From: Oscillospiraceae bacterium | GTDB taxonomy: Bacteria > Bacillota > Clostridia > Oscillospirales > Ruminococcaceae | Length of the DNA stretch: 64,000 nt | Direction of reading: 5' to 3' | NCBI GenBank assembly: GCA_024404875.1 | Contig: JAKSPK010000006.1 | Location: forward strand, 1 to 64,000 | Part shown: in pieces, positions 51,769 to 60,805 of the stretch | How the letters are laid out: each line of letters starts with the position of its first letter | Numbering within the stretch: position 1 is the stretch's first letter | Position numbers and translations under genes: made by a program | The notes under the pieces: model-generated | What the model saw: only the letters and a program-made list of their open reading frames with translations | What the model was told of the DNA's origin: nothing | Database searches by the model: none

Positions 51769-52698
51769 ATGAAACATACGAAAATTCAGGCAATCGGCAT
51801 CAGTGTCCTTCTGGCAGCTGGGCTTTGTGCGACCGGATGCGGTGAATCCTCTGTAAGCGACGGGGTCACCGAGATTGTGACCACCATTGCTGAGACAAGC
51901 ACGACAGTCGCAGCAACGACGGTTGCAGCAACGACGACTGAGGAGACCACAACTGTTGAGGAGACCACGACCACTGAGGAAATAACTACAACTGCCGAGA
52001 TCACGACCGTCGAAACCACTACGACTGAGGAAGTCGCTGCGGATCCGTCGACACCGGATGAGTTTGGTCTGACGGCAGAGGATCGTGCGTTCCTCAAGGA
52101 TACGGTCTTTGTCGGAGACAGCATTTGCAGCGGTCTGCGCGTTTACAAGATCCTGCCGGATGAAAATGTGCTGGCAACAGGAAGCGTTGCAGCACGCAAT
52201 GTTTTTGAGTTCACATATAATGTCGGCGGCAATGAATACAGCCTTGCATATGCGCTGACCGTTCTCAAGCCGCGCTATGTCATCTTCTCGATGGGCATGA
52301 ATGATATCAATATGACCACGCCGGAACAGTACTGCACGAACTACGACAATATTGTCAAGACGGTGCAGACCGTTCTGCCGGACTCGAAGTTTTTCATCGC
52401 TTCCATTACACCGATCGCTGCGGAGTCCGAATTCTCCACAAATGAGCGGATCGACCTGTTCAATCAGACATTGAAGAATCATCTGACAGGCACCGAGACA
52501 GGCTATGTTGATGTTGCGACCGGTCTGAAGGCAGACTGGATCAATGCACTGGAGAAGGATAACAACGGCGGCGATGGCATTCACCTTGCGTCGGGTGCAT
52601 ATTACAAGTATCTGAATCAGGTCTGCGATCAGCTTGTCGATACGAAGATCGTCGGCGGCTACGGCGATGGCATTGCATACGGTTGGGCAAAGACCTGA
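51769..52698 (+). CDS. SGNH/GDSL-type hydrolase lipoprotein
   Basis: 309 residues. Lipobox ATGC near residue 24; a Thr/Glu-rich linker of about 65 residues; then an SGNH hydrolase domain with block I VFVGDSICSG (catalytic Ser), block III GMNDIN and block V DGIHL (catalytic Asp and His). Such enzymes act as extracellular esterases, often removing acetyl groups from wall or plant polysaccharides; the substrate is unknown. Confidence 0.88.
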   Translation: MKHTKIQAIGISVLLAAGLCATGCGESSVSDGVTEIVTTIAETSTTVAATTVAATTTEETTTVEETTTTEEITTTAEITTVETTTTEEVAADPSTPDEFGLTAEDRAFLKDTVFVGDSICSGLRVYKILPDENVLATGSVAARNVFEFTYNVGGNEYSLAYALTVLKPRYVIFSMGMNDINMTTPEQYCTNYDNIVKTVQTVLPDSKFFIASITPIAAESEFSTNERIDLFNQTLKNHLTGTETGYVDVATGLKADWINALEKDNNGGDGIHLASGAYYKYLNQVCDQLVDTKIVGGYGDGIAYGWAKT

Positions 52699-52717
52699 TC
52701 GCAAAAGGAAACATAAT

Positions 52718-52753
52718 AAAAAGCACTGTTCCGTTTTGGAGCAGTGCTTTTTT
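52718..52753 (+). terminator. Terminator after the SGNH hydrolase gene
   Basis: AAAAAGCACTG, a 13-base loop, CAGTGCTTTTTT. The last T is two bases from the tcdA ribosome site, so read-through transcripts would mask that site in the hairpin's flank. Confidence 0.85.
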
Positions 52754-52767
52754 GGAGAGGTGTAATT

Positions 52768-53520
52768 ATGCTGAATCAGTTTTCCCGTACGGAGCTGCTG
52801 CTCGGTAGTGCGGGTATCGAAAAGCTTCATCGGAGCCGTGTCGCGGTATTCGGGATCGGCGGCGTTGGTGGATATGCGGTCGAGGCGCTGGCGAGGAGCG
52901 GCATCGGAACACTCGATCTGATCGACAATGACACCGTGAGCATGACGAATCTCAACCGGCAGATCATCGCACTGCACAGCACGGTCGGAAAGTACAAAGT
53001 CGATGTTGCGGCGGCGCGTGTGCATGATATCAGTCCGGAAACGGCAGTTAACTGCTATCGTTGTTTCTATCTTCCGGAGACAGCGGCGGAATTCGATTTT
53101 TCGCAATATGATTATGTGATCGACGCGATCGACACGGTCAAGGGGAAGCTCGGAATTATCATGCAGGCGCAGGCGGCGCGCGTGCCTGTGATTTCCAGCA
53201 TGGGAACGGGTAATAAGCTCGATCCGTCAGCGCTGTGCGTCACGGATATTTACAGTACAAAGGGCTGTCCGCTGGCGCGTGTTATGCGGACGGAGCTGCG
53301 CAAACGCGGCGTGAAATCGCTGAAGGTCGTGTATTCGGCTGAGCTGCCGCAGCGCCCGGATCCGGCGCTTTATGATATGCTGATGGCGGCGGAGGGCGGT
53401 ATCCGGCGGAGCATTCCCGGCTCGACCGCATTTGTTCCGCCGGCAGCAGGGTTGCTGCTTGCATCAACGGTCGTGCATGATCTGCTGAATACGGATTCGG
53501 CCGCAAATTCTGCTATATAG
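52768..53520 (+). CDS. tcdA: tRNA threonylcarbamoyladenosine dehydratase
   Basis: 250 residues from the ATG at 52768. ThiF/E1-like fold: nucleotide loop GIGGVGGYAVEALARSGIG, then DNDTVSMTNLNRQI and the DxxD-type YVIDAIDTVKGK. It converts t6A to its cyclic form at position 37 of ANN-decoding tRNAs. The conserved SMGTGNKLDPS loop is present. GAGAGGTG ribosome site just after the preceding terminator. Confidence 0.93.
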   Translation: MLNQFSRTELLLGSAGIEKLHRSRVAVFGIGGVGGYAVEALARSGIGTLDLIDNDTVSMTNLNRQIIALHSTVGKYKVDVAAARVHDISPETAVNCYRCFYLPETAAEFDFSQYDYVIDAIDTVKGKLGIIMQAQAARVPVISSMGTGNKLDPSALCVTDIYSTKGCPLARVMRTELRKRGVKSLKVVYSAELPQRPDPALYDMLMAAEGGIRRSIPGSTAFVPPAAGLLLASTVVHDLLNTDSAANSAI

Positions 53521-53527
53521 ACAAACA

Positions 53528-53578
53528 CCGCTGACCGCGGCTTCTGTGCAGTCACTTGACAGAAGCCGCGGTCAGCGG
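53528..53578. terminator. Strong bidirectional terminator, perfect 20-bp stem
   Basis: CCGCTGACCGCGGCTTCTGT and its exact complement around an 11-base loop. It separates tcdA from the convergent glycan operon; the plus side has a short TTTT, the minus side GTGTTTG. Confidence 0.85.
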
Positions 53579-53605
53579 CGTTTTGGCTCAATATGAGATA
53601 TGGTA

Positions 53606-56035
53606 TTAGCGTGTTTTTCGCAAATCAGAGGACGGCGCAGCTTGCTGGCAGGCAACAGCCGTCCATGCCATCGGCTCATTGCGATAGGTGCGCGGCATCG
53701 AGTACAGCCCTTGTCCGACCGGCACGAGAGCCACGAGCTGCAAGCCGTTATCGCGCAGCTCTTTTTCGATACTGCGGCGGCTCCAGAATACATCATAAAT
53801 ATGATATTTTCCCCAGCCGTTCCGGATGCGGTGCGGGATCTCGAAGCGGACATTCGGCACATCAAACAGCAGAATGCCGTTTTCACCGATCAGACCACGC
53901 AGCTTTTTCCAGAGCTTCCTCCGTACGGCATAATCATAATGCCGGATGAATCGGAAGATCGTCACGGCGTCATAGCAGCCGGTGATCTCGTCGCTGAGAA
54001 TATCAAGCTGTTTGAGCAAGACCTTGCCGCTGCCGAAGTGCTCCCGCAGACTTCGCAGCATGGCAGGTGATGCATCGCAGGCGGTGCAGCTTCCGAAGGG
54101 CAGCTCCTCCTGTAAAATCCGCCCTGTGCCGCTGGCGAGATCCAGTAAATCGGCATCATGCCGCCCGTGCAAATAATGCTGCAGCAGGACGGAAACGCTT
54201 TGCCGCTCCATGAGATCGAAGCAGTTCTGCGGATAAGCAGAAAACCGTTCGTCCATATATTGATCCGCAACATCCTGCCGCTGATAATAGGCACGGAGAG
54301 CTGCCGCACCGCGGATGAGATGACGATTTTCCAGCTTGAGCTGACGATCCCATTCATAGAGCGTCACGACGCCTTCCGGTACGGCCTCCGCAATGCAGCT
54401 TTCTGCATACTGGACGAAATCCCGTCCGGAAATCAGCTCATGAAGCCGTTCTGTGCGCCAGCCTGCCTGCAAATCCGCATAGCATTCCGGCAGCTTTCGC
54501 AGTGCCGCTGTCAGTGCAGATGCATCGCAGTCAGAGGCAGTGATGCCGATGCCGCATTGCGCAATCAGCTCCGAGATGCCCGCAGCCGGTGTCGCGACCG
54601 CCGGAATGCCGGTCAGCATTCCCTCCAGCGCGGACATCGCACAGGCGTGGTTATAATTTTCGTCTGCAAAGGGGATCAGCACACAGTCGATCTCGCTGTA
54701 AAATGCCGCCATATCGCTTCGGCCGAGCCGTACCTCGCAGTTCGGCGCATTTGTCAGAGTATCCGGCACCGGCACGGCGTCTGCATCGCGCCAGAGCACC
54801 AGAAAATGCAGATCCGGATTCGTGCGGACGAGCTCGCAGAGCGTCGGGATCCCACGCGAATCGGACTGCTCTGGCCCCATCGGTGAAGAAGCGAAGCCAA
54901 CCGTGATATGCTGCGGATCAAAGACACGCGGTCTGCGTGCGAGCTGCGGCTTTTGCAGATTGATATAGGGATACATGACCGCCGGTCTGCGGAAGCCGTG
55001 ATGCTCCATGAGATCGGCGGCGTGCTGTGAGGCTGTGCAGTAATGGTGTACGCCAAGATCACAAAGATGCAGAAGCTCCTGCATCTTGCTGCCGCCGAGC
55101 GCCTGTGCGGGATTCTGTCCGCTGATCCGAAGAATTGCATTGCGCAGCAGCATACAGTTCTCACCCGCCGTGAGGATCGCCGTTGTGCTTTCGCAGAAGA
55201 TCAGCAGCGCCGGATCATTTTGCGCCATCCAGTCAGGCAGCCGGTCTTCCGGGATATAATGCACATCGCCGCGTCTGGCGGGTTCTGCGCCGGCCGGCTC
55301 GATCGAAACGATGCAGGCGGGATAGCGGCTTGCTCTCCGAAGCAGCAGGTAGAGATCCCAAATTTCATTGCGGATCGCCTCCATGCCCTCCGCCGCGCCG
55401 AACTGATTGCAGACCAGTGCAATCGGCTGGCAGGCAGCGGGATCGCTCAGAGTTGCGACAGATTCCGACAGCAGCATTTTATATTCCTTTCCGAGATCGG
55501 AGAGCGCCTGTTCGGTCTCGGCATCGCCTGCTGCATTCTGCACGGCGCGGAATGACGAAAACAGAGCATCTGTTCCGATGACCGGCAGCTTCATCAGCGG
55601 AAGCGCATTTGTACCGGCATCTGCACGGCTTTCCGGTGCTGCAATGCTGAGACTTCTGTCAACCGCGTCTGCGGCAGCGCGGAATGCGGCCTTTTGTTCT
55701 GACTGCACCGCTGCGACAGCGCGGCGCTGTTCCTCACGCAGCTGTTTCTGTGTTTCGCGTGTGGTCTCTTTGATCTGCTCGGCCGCATCGATGCGGAGCT
55801 GCAACAGCTCCTCGCGGAGTGCCGCAGCCTGCGCCTGCAAATCGGCGATTGCATCGGCGGCGGCGAGATTGAAGTCATTCTGCGCCTGACCGATCGGCTC
55901 GATATACCAATAAGTCAGCTTGCGGCCGAGCCGCTTCATCAGCTTCCAGCTGCCTTCAGGATATGGCTCGACGCGGAAGGATTCCGACAGATCATAGACC
56001 GCATCGACATATTGCTCTTCGTCTTTCTGCTTCAT
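53606..56035 (-). CDS. Coiled-coil / glycosyltransferase / methyltransferase fusion
   Basis: 809 residues; start taken at the ATG at 56035, nine bases after AAAGG (an in-frame ATG 12 bases upstream is too close). Residues about 50-130 form a long charged coiled coil (ALREELLQLRIDAAEQIKET). Residues about 340-530 are a GT-B-type glycosyltransferase C-domain (ITVGFASSPMGPEQSDSRGI, SALEGMLTGIPAVATPAAGISEL). Residues about 620-770 are a SAM-dependent methyltransferase (LLDLASGTGRILQEELP, then DAVTIFRFIRHYD). Last gene of the glycan operon, 22 bases after the Wzt-like ATPase. The layout suggests an enzyme that caps a growing glycan; see findings. Confidence 0.82.
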   Translation of the reverse strand: MKQKDEEQYVDAVYDLSESFRVEPYPEGSWKLMKRLGRKLTYWYIEPIGQAQNDFNLAAADAIADLQAQAAALREELLQLRIDAAEQIKETTRETQKQLREEQRRAVAAVQSEQKAAFRAAADAVDRSLSIAAPESRADAGTNALPLMKLPVIGTDALFSSFRAVQNAAGDAETEQALSDLGKEYKMLLSESVATLSDPAACQPIALVCNQFGAAEGMEAIRNEIWDLYLLLRRASRYPACIVSIEPAGAEPARRGDVHYIPEDRLPDWMAQNDPALLIFCESTTAILTAGENCMLLRNAILRISGQNPAQALGGSKMQELLHLCDLGVHHYCTASQHAADLMEHHGFRRPAVMYPYINLQKPQLARRPRVFDPQHITVGFASSPMGPEQSDSRGIPTLCELVRTNPDLHFLVLWRDADAVPVPDTLTNAPNCEVRLGRSDMAAFYSEIDCVLIPFADENYNHACAMSALEGMLTGIPAVATPAAGISELIAQCGIGITASDCDASALTAALRKLPECYADLQAGWRTERLHELISGRDFVQYAESCIAEAVPEGVVTLYEWDRQLKLENRHLIRGAAALRAYYQRQDVADQYMDERFSAYPQNCFDLMERQSVSVLLQHYLHGRHDADLLDLASGTGRILQEELPFGSCTACDASPAMLRSLREHFGSGKVLLKQLDILSDEITGCYDAVTIFRFIRHYDYAVRRKLWKKLRGLIGENGILLFDVPNVRFEIPHRIRNGWGKYHIYDVFWSRRSIEKELRDNGLQLVALVPVGQGLYSMPRTYRNEPMAWTAVACQQAAPSSDLRKTR

Positions 56036-56057
56036 TTTTTTCATCCTTTCTGTGTTC

Positions 56058-57254
56058 TCACAGGAATTCCCATTCATGCGGCTGCCGTGCAATTCCGGTC
56101 TCGTCGATCAGATCATAGACTGTGAACCGCACGGCCTGCGCCGCATAATCATATGCAAACATATCCATGCGCCGAAGTCCGACATCGAGCCAGTAAGTCC
56201 CTGCGACGAGCTGCATCGCAGAAAACCGGCAGCGGATCATGCCCTTTTTTTTGAGTCTGACAGGCTGAAGTCGTTCGCGCTGTGTATTTGTTCCGTAGCA
56301 GAGCGTATTATCGGCACGGTAGAGTGCAAGACCGATCAGCGCCTCCGAAGCGCGTTCCGGATCAGCCTCGTATTCCATTTGCAGGATAACCGGCTCGCCG
56401 GTGTGCAGAGCGGTGATCTCCTCGTCCTGCGCATTACGCAGGGTGATGCGTGTCCATTTTGCGGGCGAATCTGCGGGAATCTCCTGCTGCGGCGACTGAG
56501 GCTTTGCGCTGGCACTGAGCTGCTGTCTTTTGCCCATTTCTTCGAGATAGAGCGGATGCACGGTATTCGGTGCGCCGTCCATGCGGATCCTTCCTCCGTC
56601 AAGCCAGATTGTCCGGTCGCAGATGCGTTCGAGCTGTGCCATGCTGTGCGAGACAATAACAATGGTTGCGCCCGCCGCCTTAATCTCCATGAGCCGCTCA
56701 AAGCATTTTGCCTGAAATGCCGCATCACCAACTGCAAGGATCTCGTCAATCAGCAGGATATCCGCGCCGACATGGATCGCGACCGAGAAGGCAAGGCGCA
56801 TATACATTCCGGAGGAATATGTCCGGACGGGATTGTCGATGAATTCCTCCAGCTCAGAGAATTCGATGATTGTATTCAGGCGTTCGGTGATTTCCTGATG
56901 CGTCAGTCCGAAGATTGCTGCATTCGTATAGATGTTTTCTCTGCCGGTCATATCGGGGTGAAAGCCGGCGCCCAGCTCAATCAGTGAGGAGACTCTGCCG
57001 TGTATTGTAACACTGCCGCTGTCCGGAAAGAGGATGCGGCTCATCAGCTTGAGCAGGGTGGATTTGCCGCTGCCGTTTTTGCCGATCAGCCCGATCACCT
57101 CGCCGGGCGCTGCTGTCAGCGAGACACCTTCCAGTACGGTGCGCGTTTCATAATGCCGGCGCTGCTTCGAGAGCAGCTTTTCTTTGAGCGAACGGCCGCG
57201 GTCGGTATAGAGCCGGAATGTTTTTTTCAGATCGTGTATTTCGATCGCAGACAT
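56058..57254 (-). CDS. Polysaccharide ABC exporter ATPase (Wzt/TagH type)
   Basis: 398 residues. Walker A GLIGKNGSGKSTLLKLMS, signature YSSGMYMRLAFS, Walker B DILLIDEILAVGD and switch His SHSM. A C-terminal extension of about 150 residues (from residue 250) is beta-rich and resembles the Wzt C-terminal carbohydrate-binding domain, which recognises the finished, end-modified chain. Pairs with the ABC-2 permease at 59069. GGAGGA ribosome site. Confidence 0.92.
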   Translation of the reverse strand: MSAIEIHDLKKTFRLYTDRGRSLKEKLLSKQRRHYETRTVLEGVSLTAAPGEVIGLIGKNGSGKSTLLKLMSRILFPDSGSVTIHGRVSSLIELGAGFHPDMTGRENIYTNAAIFGLTHQEITERLNTIIEFSELEEFIDNPVRTYSSGMYMRLAFSVAIHVGADILLIDEILAVGDAAFQAKCFERLMEIKAAGATIVIVSHSMAQLERICDRTIWLDGGRIRMDGAPNTVHPLYLEEMGKRQQLSASAKPQSPQQEIPADSPAKWTRITLRNAQDEEITALHTGEPVILQMEYEADPERASEALIGLALYRADNTLCYGTNTQRERLQPVRLKKKGMIRCRFSAMQLVAGTYWLDVGLRRMDMFAYDYAAQAVRFTVYDLIDETGIARQPHEWEFL

Positions 57255-57381
57255 GATATCCTCCAGTGAGAATCAGTGACATGAAAGCTTGCTGTCCTCT
57301 CTGCAAACGGAGCAAAATCGATAAAGACGAAAGCCGGACCGTAAAGCAGCAGAGATGAAATCGAGATGCTCCGTAAAGTCG

Positions 57382-59067
57382 TTACGCAGGGAGATGGGGA
57401 TCAGCATTGCCGACCGGACGGGTGTTCAGATCAAAATGTTTATCTGCCGGAAGCGTGAGCCGGTCTCCGTTCCGGATATTATTAAATGTGACCGATTCGC
57501 CGTCGGAATCACAGAGTGTTACCCGAAAAGCCTGCGGCACAAGCGTGCGGAAAATTAGGGCATCTGTTTGCAGCGAGCCGTCTGTGACGGCGGTCAGCGT
57601 GAACGAATAATCCTCCGGTGAACGAATGCACAGAATCGGTAAATCCGGAAGCAGCGCGGTATTCTCATGTGCAAATGTGACCGGTGTGGCGGTGTAAATT
57701 TTCAGATAATCCTCGGTGAATGCGGTAAGGCCGTGGATACCCTCGTGATCTGGCGCAAAGAGCTGCACGGAGGCGCTGCAATCCGGCAGGATCTCCGAGA
57801 CCGCTTGATCGAAATTTCGGTAACGCAGCGAGAGTATTGCATAATGCGGCCGCCAGAGGCCGTTGACAATGCTTGCGGAAAGCGTGATGCAGAAGACGAT
57901 GCCCGTCAGGATGCCGCGTAAACACTTTCTGCTGCGCCTGGCCGGAGCAGTCTGCCAGAGTACTGCTGCCGCAAGGATCAGATATACGGTCAGGAAGCAA
58001 AAGCTGTAAAAGGACGGCAGATAGCCCTCTGTGCCGTGCCGCATCCAGTCAAGATATTTCGCGCTGACGGAGATCAGCAGACAGGGCAGCAGAACACCGA
58101 GTCCCGTGAGCAGCAGTACGCGCCGGAGCGTCTGGCTGCGCAGCCGGATCTGCGGAAGCGCCTGATAAAAGGCTGCCGAGGAAAGCAAGGCTGTGATCCA
58201 CGGCATCGGATGCAGCAACAGTCCGGCAGCATCCTGCACGGTCAGCGGAGATGCTTTCGCAAGGCGCATCAGCTCTGAGAACGGAAAGGAGGCGGCGGAA
58301 AACTTGCCGAGTGCATAGAGACTGAGAAACGGCTCGCGGAAGGTCAGCGAGAGCCCCTCATACTGCGTCGGAAAGATGATCTGCCAGCCGAAATAGACCG
58401 CGCAGTAGCAAAGCACCGTGCAGATCTGCGGGAGAATCCCGCGCAGACGGCGCAGCAGTGTTTTATTTGCGCTGCGCGGATCGGTCAGAGCTGCCGCTAG
58501 ATACAGCAGAATCATTGCGGCGAAGGCTTCATATATCATCACCGAGATCAGCAGGAATATGCAGCTTAGCAGCGTATTCCTGCGGCTCGGTGCTTTTTGT
58601 CCGCATAAAAAGAAATGAATGCCAAGCAGACAAAAGCCCAGTGCGATCTGATGACAAAATGCATAGGCGATCAGCAGATTGTGATAGGCCGTAATGCAGG
58701 CGAACGATACGGTCAGTACTGCCGCAAGCCCTGCAAGCCGCCGGTCAAGATGTGTTTTCAGCAGCAGCCAGCCTGTCCAGAGATCAAAAAGCAGCGACGA
58801 GAACTGCACCAACTTATAGAACCACACCTTGTTCAGCAGGAACGGTACTGCGAGCAGCAGATGATTCCAAAGATGTGAGATGCGTCCGGTTTTTGCAGAG
58901 CGCCACGCATCTGCAAGGACGATGCCGCGCCGCACGAGTGTATAGTTCCGCAGATCGTCATGCTGCGCGAAGATGATCGGATACAGCTGATAAAAGAGCC
59001 ACAGCACCGCAGTGCAGAATGCGATTTGCGGGAGATATCTCCGGCATTTTCTGAGAATGCGTTCCAT
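57382..59067 (-). CDS. Polytopic membrane protein, possible GT-C glycosyltransferase
   Basis: 561 residues from the ATG at 59067, one base after the permease stop. About eleven membrane segments in the first 400 residues, with an early loop AQHDDLRNYTLVRRG that could hold the acidic residues of a GT-C enzyme, then a C-terminal soluble part of about 150 residues. No family recognised with confidence. Its place between the two exporter genes suggests a role in glycan modification or polymer handling at the membrane. Confidence 0.75.
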   Translation of the reverse strand: MERILRKCRRYLPQIAFCTAVLWLFYQLYPIIFAQHDDLRNYTLVRRGIVLADAWRSAKTGRISHLWNHLLLAVPFLLNKVWFYKLVQFSSLLFDLWTGWLLLKTHLDRRLAGLAAVLTVSFACITAYHNLLIAYAFCHQIALGFCLLGIHFFLCGQKAPSRRNTLLSCIFLLISVMIYEAFAAMILLYLAAALTDPRSANKTLLRRLRGILPQICTVLCYCAVYFGWQIIFPTQYEGLSLTFREPFLSLYALGKFSAASFPFSELMRLAKASPLTVQDAAGLLLHPMPWITALLSSAAFYQALPQIRLRSQTLRRVLLLTGLGVLLPCLLISVSAKYLDWMRHGTEGYLPSFYSFCFLTVYLILAAAVLWQTAPARRSRKCLRGILTGIVFCITLSASIVNGLWRPHYAILSLRYRNFDQAVSEILPDCSASVQLFAPDHEGIHGLTAFTEDYLKIYTATPVTFAHENTALLPDLPILCIRSPEDYSFTLTAVTDGSLQTDALIFRTLVPQAFRVTLCDSDGESVTFNNIRNGDRLTLPADKHFDLNTRPVGNADPHLPA

Positions 59068-59068
59068 A

Positions 59069-59848
59069 TCACAATTCCTCAGCAAAGCGCCGCTGGAGCC
59101 GCGAAAATGTCCATGCGCCGATTCCCAGCACTGCAAGGCTCATCAAAAGCGCACGCAGGAGCATCAGCGGTTCAGGCGCGGCCTGTTCATAAAGGATTCG
59201 GCGGTAGGAGAGCAGCAGCGGAGTAATGGGATTGAGCAGATACCAGCGCCGCCAGCTTTCCGGTACGAAATCGATACCGTAGACGACCGGCGAAAGATAC
59301 ATCCATGCCATACTGACAACGCTCATGATATGCTCCAGATCACGAAAATAGACTGTCACGGACGAGGTGATGAGATTCATGCCAAGCACCAGCAATATTT
59401 GAATCACCATGACCAGTGTCAGCCACGGCAGTACCGAAAGCCGGAGGCCGTTTTCCATGAACGCAATTACAGGCAGAACAGCGAGAAATGAAAACAGCAT
59501 ATTGCAGAAGCCGCTGACTGTGTAGGCGATCGGAAGTACCTCGCGAGGAAAATAGATTTTTTTGATCATGTTTTTTTGATCGAGAATGAGCTTTGTGCCG
59601 GTCGTCAGCGAGGATGCAAAATAGATCCACGGGACGAGTGCCGCGAATAAATGCAGCGAGTAATGCGGAATGCCGCTTTTCAGGATCATCGAAAAGACTG
59701 CCGTGTAGATCAGTAACTGCAGCAGGGGATTGAGGAATGTCCAGAGAAATCCCAGCACACTGCCCTTATAGCGCCCCTTAAGATCTTTGCGGACAAGGCT
59801 TGCGGTCATCTCACGGTAGCTGTATAGCTCACGCAGTTTTTGTATCAT
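59069..59848 (-). CDS. Polysaccharide ABC-2 permease (Wzm/TagG type)
   Basis: 259 residues, six membrane segments. The ABC-2 hallmarks are present: VRKDLKGRYKGSVLGFLWTFLNPLLQLLIY at the start and YLSPVVYGIDFVPESWRRWYLLNPITPLL near the end. It forms the channel for the Wzt-like ATPase. The start overlaps the end of rmd by four bases. Confidence 0.93.
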   Translation of the reverse strand: MIQKLRELYSYREMTASLVRKDLKGRYKGSVLGFLWTFLNPLLQLLIYTAVFSMILKSGIPHYSLHLFAALVPWIYFASSLTTGTKLILDQKNMIKKIYFPREVLPIAYTVSGFCNMLFSFLAVLPVIAFMENGLRLSVLPWLTLVMVIQILLVLGMNLITSSVTVYFRDLEHIMSVVSMAWMYLSPVVYGIDFVPESWRRWYLLNPITPLLLSYRRILYEQAAPEPLMLLRALLMSLAVLGIGAWTFSRLQRRFAEEL

Positions 59849-60798
59849 GCTCTTGCATTCTCCTTCACTGTCTGCCGCCAGTATGTGAGCGTATCGGCAA
59901 TCGTCTGCTGCAGCGGGATCTGAGGCGTCCAGCCGGTATCGCGCTGCAATTTCCGGATATCCGCCGCAATGACCGGCGTATCTGCTGGACGGAGCTTCTG
60001 CGGATCATTCTCTGTCCGGAAGGCACAGCCGGTCTGTGCGGCAATCTCATCGAGGATATCAGAGAGCGCAGTCGCTCTGCCGCTGCCGACATTGTAGATC
60101 TCACCAGGTGTACCGTTCGCCAGCAGCATTTCGTATGCATGGACGATATCGCGCACATCCGTGAAATCGCGCTGCACCGCGAGATTGCCTGTCCGGATGA
60201 CAGGCTCCTGCAGACCGGCTTCAATCTCGGCGGCCTGCTTGCAAAAATCCGCAATGACGAAATCCGGCCGCTGCCGCGGGCCGAAGTGATTGAATGCGCG
60301 GACGCAGATCACCGGCAGACCACAGGCGCGGAAGCAGACTTGTGCGAGTGATTCCGCAGCGAGCTTTGTCGCGGCATAGAAATTGTTTGGCTGCGGCAGG
60401 GTATCCTCCGAAACGGGGATCTGCTCTGGCCTGAGCGTACCGTAGACCTCACCGGAACCGACCAGCAGAATGCGCGGGGGATTGGACAGCTTTTGCGCAG
60501 CCTCCAGCAGATGCAGTGTGCCGCTGATATTGACATCGACAGTTTTCTGCGGCATTTTCCATGAAAAACCGACTGAGCTTTGCGCCGCAAGATGCAGGAT
60601 CGCATCCGGCCGGACAGCCTTCAGCAATGCCTCCGTTTCTGCCGCATCGCAGAGATCAAGCGTATGCACGGTACAGCCCCTGTGGGAGAATGATTCCTGC
60701 GGCAGGATCGCTGCATGGATTTCCGCATTGTTTCCGGCGAGCCGCTCAATCGCATAGCCGCCGACAAATCCGGCGGCTCCGGTTATCAGACAGCGCAT
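59845..60798 (-). CDS. GDP-6-deoxy-D-mannose reductase-like (Rmd) epimerase/dehydratase family
   Basis: 317 residues. Extended SDR enzyme: TGAAGFVGGYAIERL, LHLAAQSSVGFSW, GSGEVYG and the active site YAATK. The sequence pattern SSVGFSW and NHFGPRQRPDFVIADF is that of GDP-4-keto-6-deoxy-mannose reductases. Together with the gmd gene at the right edge it would give GDP-D-rhamnose; another 4-keto-sugar reductase is possible. Confidence 0.85.
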   Translation of the reverse strand: MRCLITGAAGFVGGYAIERLAGNNAEIHAAILPQESFSHRGCTVHTLDLCDAAETEALLKAVRPDAILHLAAQSSVGFSWKMPQKTVDVNISGTLHLLEAAQKLSNPPRILLVGSGEVYGTLRPEQIPVSEDTLPQPNNFYAATKLAAESLAQVCFRACGLPVICVRAFNHFGPRQRPDFVIADFCKQAAEIEAGLQEPVIRTGNLAVQRDFTDVRDIVHAYEMLLANGTPGEIYNVGSGRATALSDILDEIAAQTGCAFRTENDPQKLRPADTPVIAADIRKLQRDTGWTPQIPLQQTIADTLTYWRQTVKENARA

Positions 60799-60805
60799 GG
60801 AAATC

